Source: an uncultured Bacilli bacterium
GTDB lineage: Bacteria > Bacillota_I > Bacilli_A > RF39 > UBA660
Reading direction: 5' to 3'
Assembly (NCBI GenBank): GCA_944331815.1
Contig: CALVIQ010000064.1
Span: forward strand, 1 to 8,339
DNA length: 8,339 bases
In this document: in pieces, positions 6,223-8,339 of the stretch
Layout of the letters: every line of letters starts with the position of its first letter
How positions within the stretch are numbered: the first letter of the stretch is position 1
Notes under the pieces: model-generated
What the model was told of the DNA's origin: nothing
What the model saw: the letters and a program-made list of their open reading frames with translations, nothing else
The model's database searches: none
Translations under genes and position numbers: made by a program

Positions 6223-6742
6223 ATATATAATTTTCATTTATTTCATCTAATTCTTTATCGATATCATCATCAACTATATCTTCCCAAGGTTCTTCATCTT
6301 CTTCAATAGCTATTTTTACTTTTGTTTCCCCTACTATTTCAACCCCTAATTCTTTTTCAATATCAAAAGAAATTTGATTGTTTTCTAATATATTAACCCC
6401 TAAACAAGTTGGTTGACTTAAAGTTCTTACAATTATATCTGTTTCACTACTCAAATCAGCATTTTCTTTTAATTTTACATTGAATAAATCATTGTATTCA
6501 ATTTTTTGATTAACAACTGTTGTTTTAGAATCATTTTCATAAGAATACCAAATATTTACATCAAAAGATCCATCGACACCTATTTTATCTCCTGTTTTAT
6601 ATCCTTTAAACTTATGATTAATTACCCAACAACCCAAAATAGTAGTTGGTTGATCACTAGTAGTTATTTTATAATTATTTTTAAAATATTTTTTACCTTT
6701 ACCAATAACTGCCTTAGTGACTATTTCTTTATATAAAGACAC
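6221..6742 (-). CDS. cotE: Outer spore coat morphogenetic protein CotE homolog
   Basis: CotE, made in the mother cell, forms a ring around the forespore and recruits outer-coat proteins. The 173-residue product aligns along its length with what I recall of Bacillus subtilis CotE (about 181 residues). It starts MSLYKEIVTKAVIGKGKKY, then has TTILGCWVINHKF (33-45), DVNIWYSYENDSKT (61-74), LSQPTCL (108-114) and VEIVGETKVKI (134-144). The family's acidic C-terminal tail (about 147-170, rich in Glu and Asp) is present. The GTG at 6742 is chosen over ATG 6757: it gives the family N-terminus, and AGAGGTGAT lies just upstream, inside the longer frame. The gene appears to be its own transcription unit, with a sigma-K-like promoter and a terminator. 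Cys at 38 replaces a Gly usual in Bacillus. Recognition is by eye, but the similarity is extensive. Confidence 0.92.
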   Translation of the reverse strand: MSLYKEIVTKAVIGKGKKYFKNNYKITTSDQPTTILGCWVINHKFKGYKTGDKIGVDGSFDVNIWYSYENDSKTTVVNQKIEYNDLFNVKLKENADLSSETDIIVRTLSQPTCLGVNILENNQISFDIEKELGVEIVGETKVKIAIEEDEEPWEDIVDDDIDKELDEINENYI

Positions 6743-6745
6743 AAT

Positions 6746-6754
6746 ATCACCTCT
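6746..6754 (-). promoter_or_regulatory. Ribosome binding site that sets the GTG start of cotE
   Basis: Minus-strand AGAGGTGAT, with AGG seven bases before GTG 6742. The upstream ATG (6757) directly precedes this element and has no comparable site of its own, so the GTG is the likely start. Confidence 0.8.
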
Positions 6755-6759
6755 CATTT

Positions 6760-6786
6760 TAATATATGCAATAGGTAGTCATTTGT
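6760..6786 (-). promoter_or_regulatory. Candidate sigma-K-type promoter of cotE
   Basis: Minus-strand CATATATTA (6768-6760) fits the mother-cell sigma-K -10 consensus CATANNNTA. An AC dinucleotide (6786-6785) lies 16 bases upstream, near the expected -35 spacing. The sigma-E -35 consensus is not evident. Such short motifs arise easily in AT-rich DNA, and the resulting leader would be very short, with the ribosome site almost at the mRNA 5' end. The case rests on the match plus the identity of cotE. Confidence 0.4.
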
Positions 6787-6814
6787 ACATAATTATTTTA
6801 TATAATCTAAATTT

Positions 6815-6847
6815 ATTGTAAGAACAAATAATTTATTTGTTCACAAT
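6815..6847 (-). repeat. Long inverted repeat between the 228-residue gene and cotE
   Basis: The core at 6822-6842 is a perfect palindrome with GAACAAATAA arms around one central base. Outer arms ATTGT (6847-6843) and ACAAT (6819-6815) extend it to about 15 pairs with a two-base bulge. No T-run follows on the minus strand, so it is not a standard terminator. The arm closely resembles the metK terminator arm (8221-8230). It could be an operator, a 3'-end stabilising hairpin or a weak terminator. Confidence 0.7.
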
Positions 6848-6867
6848 TTAACAATTATTTTTAAATA

Positions 6868-7554
6868 TTAAAATTTTTCATCTAAAAAGTTTATACCAAT
6901 AGATTTTAAATACTCATATTCAGTTTCATTTTCACAAAATATTTCACACAAATTCTCATGCGAAATAGTATGTATCCAACAACATTCTTTACAATAAAAA
7001 GAAATATCTTCCAAACTTGTTGGCCATTGCCAATCAAATAAAGTTCTTTTACTCAAAATTTCATTTTTTAATTCATCAGTAAGTTTTATATAATATATTG
7101 TACTATGTTTAATACTATTATTTAAAGTTTTATTTTGCGTTTTTAGTATAATATTTTGATTTTCTTTTATCCAATTTGAGGTCATTGAATCATAAACAAA
7201 CCATTGTATACTTTCTTCAATATATTTTTTTCTATTATCAACTTTAATTTTTTCAAATGCTTCATAACCTATTTTATATAAATTAGTTTCATATTTAGTT
7301 TTATAAATATCGTTAAATATTTTACTATCATTTATATATTTCATATTTAATTCTTCTAAAAGTTCTTTAGAATATTTGTTCATAATTTCATTTTTATTAT
7401 AATTTTCCAACGACATTATATAGTTTACAATATTTTCTGATAATTGATTATTTTGATTATAATATTTAGTTAATGAAATAATATTACATTTTGAAAATAC
7501 ATAATTTATTAATTTAGTATATACATTATTGTCAATTTTACCTTTAACAATCAT
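6868..7554 (-). CDS. Hypothetical protein of 228 residues with a Cys/His-rich C-terminal segment
   Basis: I cannot name this protein. It is cytosolic in appearance, without signal peptide or membrane helix. Residues 1-170 are Lys/Asn/Tyr-rich and probably helical. The C-terminal part, from FDWQWPTSLEDISFY (173-187) onward, differs: it has C188, C191, C192, H195, H199, C203 and C207, ending in an EYEYLKSIG segment (213-220). The DW-P-EDISFY, then CWIH-ISHE arrangement gives me an impression of a widespread small Firmicutes protein family, but I cannot identify it with certainty. The ATG follows AGGGAG by six bases and lies 43 bases after the Nudix stop, so the two are probably co-transcribed. 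A strong inverted repeat follows it, then cotE. A metal-binding role is conceivable, not shown. Confidence 0.82.
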   Translation of the reverse strand: MIVKGKIDNNVYTKLINYVFSKCNIISLTKYYNQNNQLSENIVNYIMSLENYNKNEIMNKYSKELLEELNMKYINDSKIFNDIYKTKYETNLYKIGYEAFEKIKVDNRKKYIEESIQWFVYDSMTSNWIKENQNIILKTQNKTLNNSIKHSTIYYIKLTDELKNEILSKRTLFDWQWPTSLEDISFYCKECCWIHTISHENLCEIFCENETEYEYLKSIGINFLDEKF

Positions 7555-7597
7555 ATAAAACTCCCTTCATACTTTATTGATGAAATTTTAAATTAAT

Positions 7598-8089
7598 TTA
7601 GAAGTCATTATTTATATAATTTAAAAAATAATCTGTAGAAGATTTTACTGCTTGTTCTTCTATTAATAATTTTTTCCATTCTTCTATAGTTGCCCATTTT
7701 GCTGATTGTACTTCGTTATCATTAAATTTTAAATCTTTTATATTTATATTTTGTCTTAATAACCATACATCAACATAATCTTTTTTTCTTTTATAAGATG
7801 CAATTAATTCTAAATTATCTATATTTGGAATAACGTTTAATTCTTCTTTTAATTCTCTAAAAACTGTTTCAATACTAGTTTCACCAGCAATACATGCTCC
7901 ACCTGTATTAGTCCACATATTAGGAAACATTTTTCTACTTGCACTTCTTTGTTGAATCAATATTTCATTTTTGTCATTAACAATCCAAATATGACTTGAT
8001 AATCTATATTTGCCATCTGGGACAGCATTTCTTTCACATGTTTCACCTGTTAATTCTTTTCTATTGTTTAATAAATCTACTAATTCCAT
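7598..8089 (-). CDS. Nudix hydrolase, IDI/YfcD-like subgroup
   Basis: This 163-residue cytosolic Nudix protein has the box G64-x5-E70-x7-R78-E79-L-K-E82-E83, with Asn85 in place of the usual Gly. The segments before it (SSHIWIVNDKNEILIQQRSASRK, 31-53, and PNMWTNTGG, 56-64) resemble isopentenyl-diphosphate isomerase type 1 and YfcD-like enzymes. The IDI catalytic Cys-Gly-His motif after WTN is missing: the line reads TGGACIAGE, and C66 is not in the same context. A hydrolase is therefore more likely than an isomerase. ATG 8089 lies eight bases after AGGA. The gene starts a unit with its own extended -10 promoter and is followed by the 228-residue gene. Some automated annotation might call it Idi; I would not. 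Confidence 0.88.
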   Translation of the reverse strand: MELVDLLNNRKELTGETCERNAVPDGKYRLSSHIWIVNDKNEILIQQRSASRKMFPNMWTNTGGACIAGETSIETVFRELKEELNVIPNIDNLELIASYKRKKDYVDVWLLRQNINIKDLKFNDNEVQSAKWATIEEWKKLLIEEQAVKSSTDYFLNYINNDF

Positions 8090-8158
8090 TTTATCATTCC
8101 TTTCTTTAAATAATGGTCATATATTTATAATTTTTTAATTTAATATATTCTATTTTAT

Positions 8159-8167
8159 ATTATATCA
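8159..8167 (-). promoter_or_regulatory. Extended -10 promoter upstream of the IDI-like Nudix gene
   Basis: Minus-strand TGATATAAT (8167-8159) is a perfect TGnTATAAT. No good -35 box is found 16-18 bases upstream, which extended -10 promoters tolerate. Transcription would start near 8152 with a leader of about 60 bases. Another TATAAT lies at 8203-8198. The remaining intergenic bases (8090-8216) are plain AT-rich DNA with nothing else recognised. Confidence 0.5.
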
Positions 8168-8216
8168 TACATTTATTTAATTTAATTATTTGTTATGATT
8201 ATACAATATAATTATT

Positions 8217-8244
8217 AAAAAACAAATAAATTACTTTATTTGTT
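8217..8244 (-). terminator. Terminator of metK containing its stop codon in the loop
   Basis: Minus strand: AACAAATAAA (8244-8235), loop GTAA, TTTATTTGTT (8230-8221), then T to 8217, six in a row. The 10-bp stem has only one G-C pair, so it is weak by composition. The metK TAA (8233-8231) occupies the loop. Confidence 0.75.
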
Positions 8245-8339
8245 CCCATGGTAAATTATCATAACCAAAATGACCATAACTTGCTATATCATAATAAATT
8301 GGTCTTAATAAATTTAATTCTTTTATAATGTTATCAACT
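8231..8339 (-). CDS. metK: S-adenosylmethionine synthetase, C-terminal end (partial)
   Basis: Only the last 35 codons are in the window; the rest continues beyond the right edge. MetK joins ATP and methionine to make S-adenosylmethionine. The tail contains [26 protein letters not shown] in essence: the LxRPIY segment, then the YGHFG motif and PWE, the conserved C-terminal signature of bacterial MetK. It ends shortly after PWEQ, whereas many homologs have some residues more, so the C-terminus is slightly short. The stop codon lies inside the terminator hairpin. Nothing can be said about its start or upstream regulation (for example a SAM riboswitch), which lie outside the window. Confidence 0.93.
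   Translation of the reverse strand, partial: VDNIIKELNLLRPIYYDIASYGHFGYDNLPWEQIK

Noticed and set aside
6506..6736. Open frame of 76 codons on the plus strand
   Set aside because: It lies wholly within cotE in the opposite direction, has no ribosome site, and its composition (Ile/Phe/Ser-rich) is what antisense of AT-rich coding DNA gives.
6815..6847. Calling the palindrome before cotE a rho-independent terminator
   Set aside because: No T-run follows on the minus strand (it continues with mixed bases) and no plus-strand gene needs one; it is kept as an inverted repeat of unknown role.
7598..8089. Calling this gene isopentenyl-diphosphate isomerase (idi)
   Set aside because: The Nudix box is present, but the catalytic Cys-Gly-His motif after WTN is missing, so only a general Nudix call is supported.
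8090..8230. Possible riboswitch or small RNA in the metK-Nudix intergenic region
   Set aside because: Apart from the metK terminator and an extended -10, the region is nearly pure A/T without conserved stems or G/C-containing motifs; a SAM riboswitch would lie upstream of metK, outside the window.
1..8339. Use of genetic code 4 (TGA as Trp), suggested by the strong AT bias
   Set aside because: TGA ends rseP and the first Nudix gene at sensible family lengths in ATGA overlaps, and conserved Trp residues are encoded by TGG.
1..8339. CRISPR array, tRNA or rRNA genes
   Set aside because: No regularly spaced repeats, and no GC-richer cloverleaf-like or rRNA-like segments were seen; nearly all bases are covered by protein genes or short intergenic signals.

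Overview
This is a compact, very AT-rich stretch (roughly three quarters A+T) in which every supported gene lies on the minus strand. The standard bacterial code applies: TGA is a genuine stop (rseP and the first Nudix gene end with it in ATGA overlaps) and Trp is TGG. Strong AGGAGG-type ribosome sites, short U-tailed terminators and a homolog of the outer spore-coat organiser CotE point to a low-GC, endospore-forming lineage of Bacilli/Firmicutes. An uncultivated gut Bacilli group would fit, but that placement is inference.

Read in the direction of transcription (high to low coordinates), the window starts with the last 35 codons of metK, closed by a terminator that contains its stop codon. 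A 141-base intergenic region with an extended -10 promoter follows. Next come a Nudix hydrolase and an unrecognised 228-residue protein with a Cys/His-rich tail. After a strong inverted repeat comes cotE, with a sigma-K-like promoter, a GTG start and its own terminator. The 3' arm of that terminator carries the -35 box of a near-consensus promoter for rpsP-khpA (ribosomal protein S16 and the RNA-binding KH protein). That pair ends in another terminator overlapping the stop codon.

The left half, 143-5545, looks like a single seven-gene operon: cdsA (CDP-diacylglycerol synthase), rseP (site-2 protease), an unknown 105-residue protein, an ABC ATPase, its ABC-2 permease, a Nudix hydrolase and a histidine-type phosphatase. 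Junctions are overlaps or gaps of at most 10 bases, so translation is probably coupled. A GAAA-loop terminator at 87-110 ends it. Beyond that, the first 51 bases hold the start of another minus-strand gene whose codon use is unlike the rest; it may be a transposase.

Functionally the window joins membrane lipid synthesis and membrane proteolysis (cdsA, rseP), an ABC exporter, nucleotide or phosphate-ester clean-up (two Nudix proteins and a phosphatase), translation (rpsP, khpA), methyl-donor synthesis (metK) and spore-coat assembly (cotE). No clear new multi-gene system is visible. The points most worth a second look are the terminator/promoter overlap at cotE-rpsP, the sporulation-type promoter of cotE, the Cys/His-rich unknown protein upstream of it, and the unknown small gene between rseP and the ABC pair.
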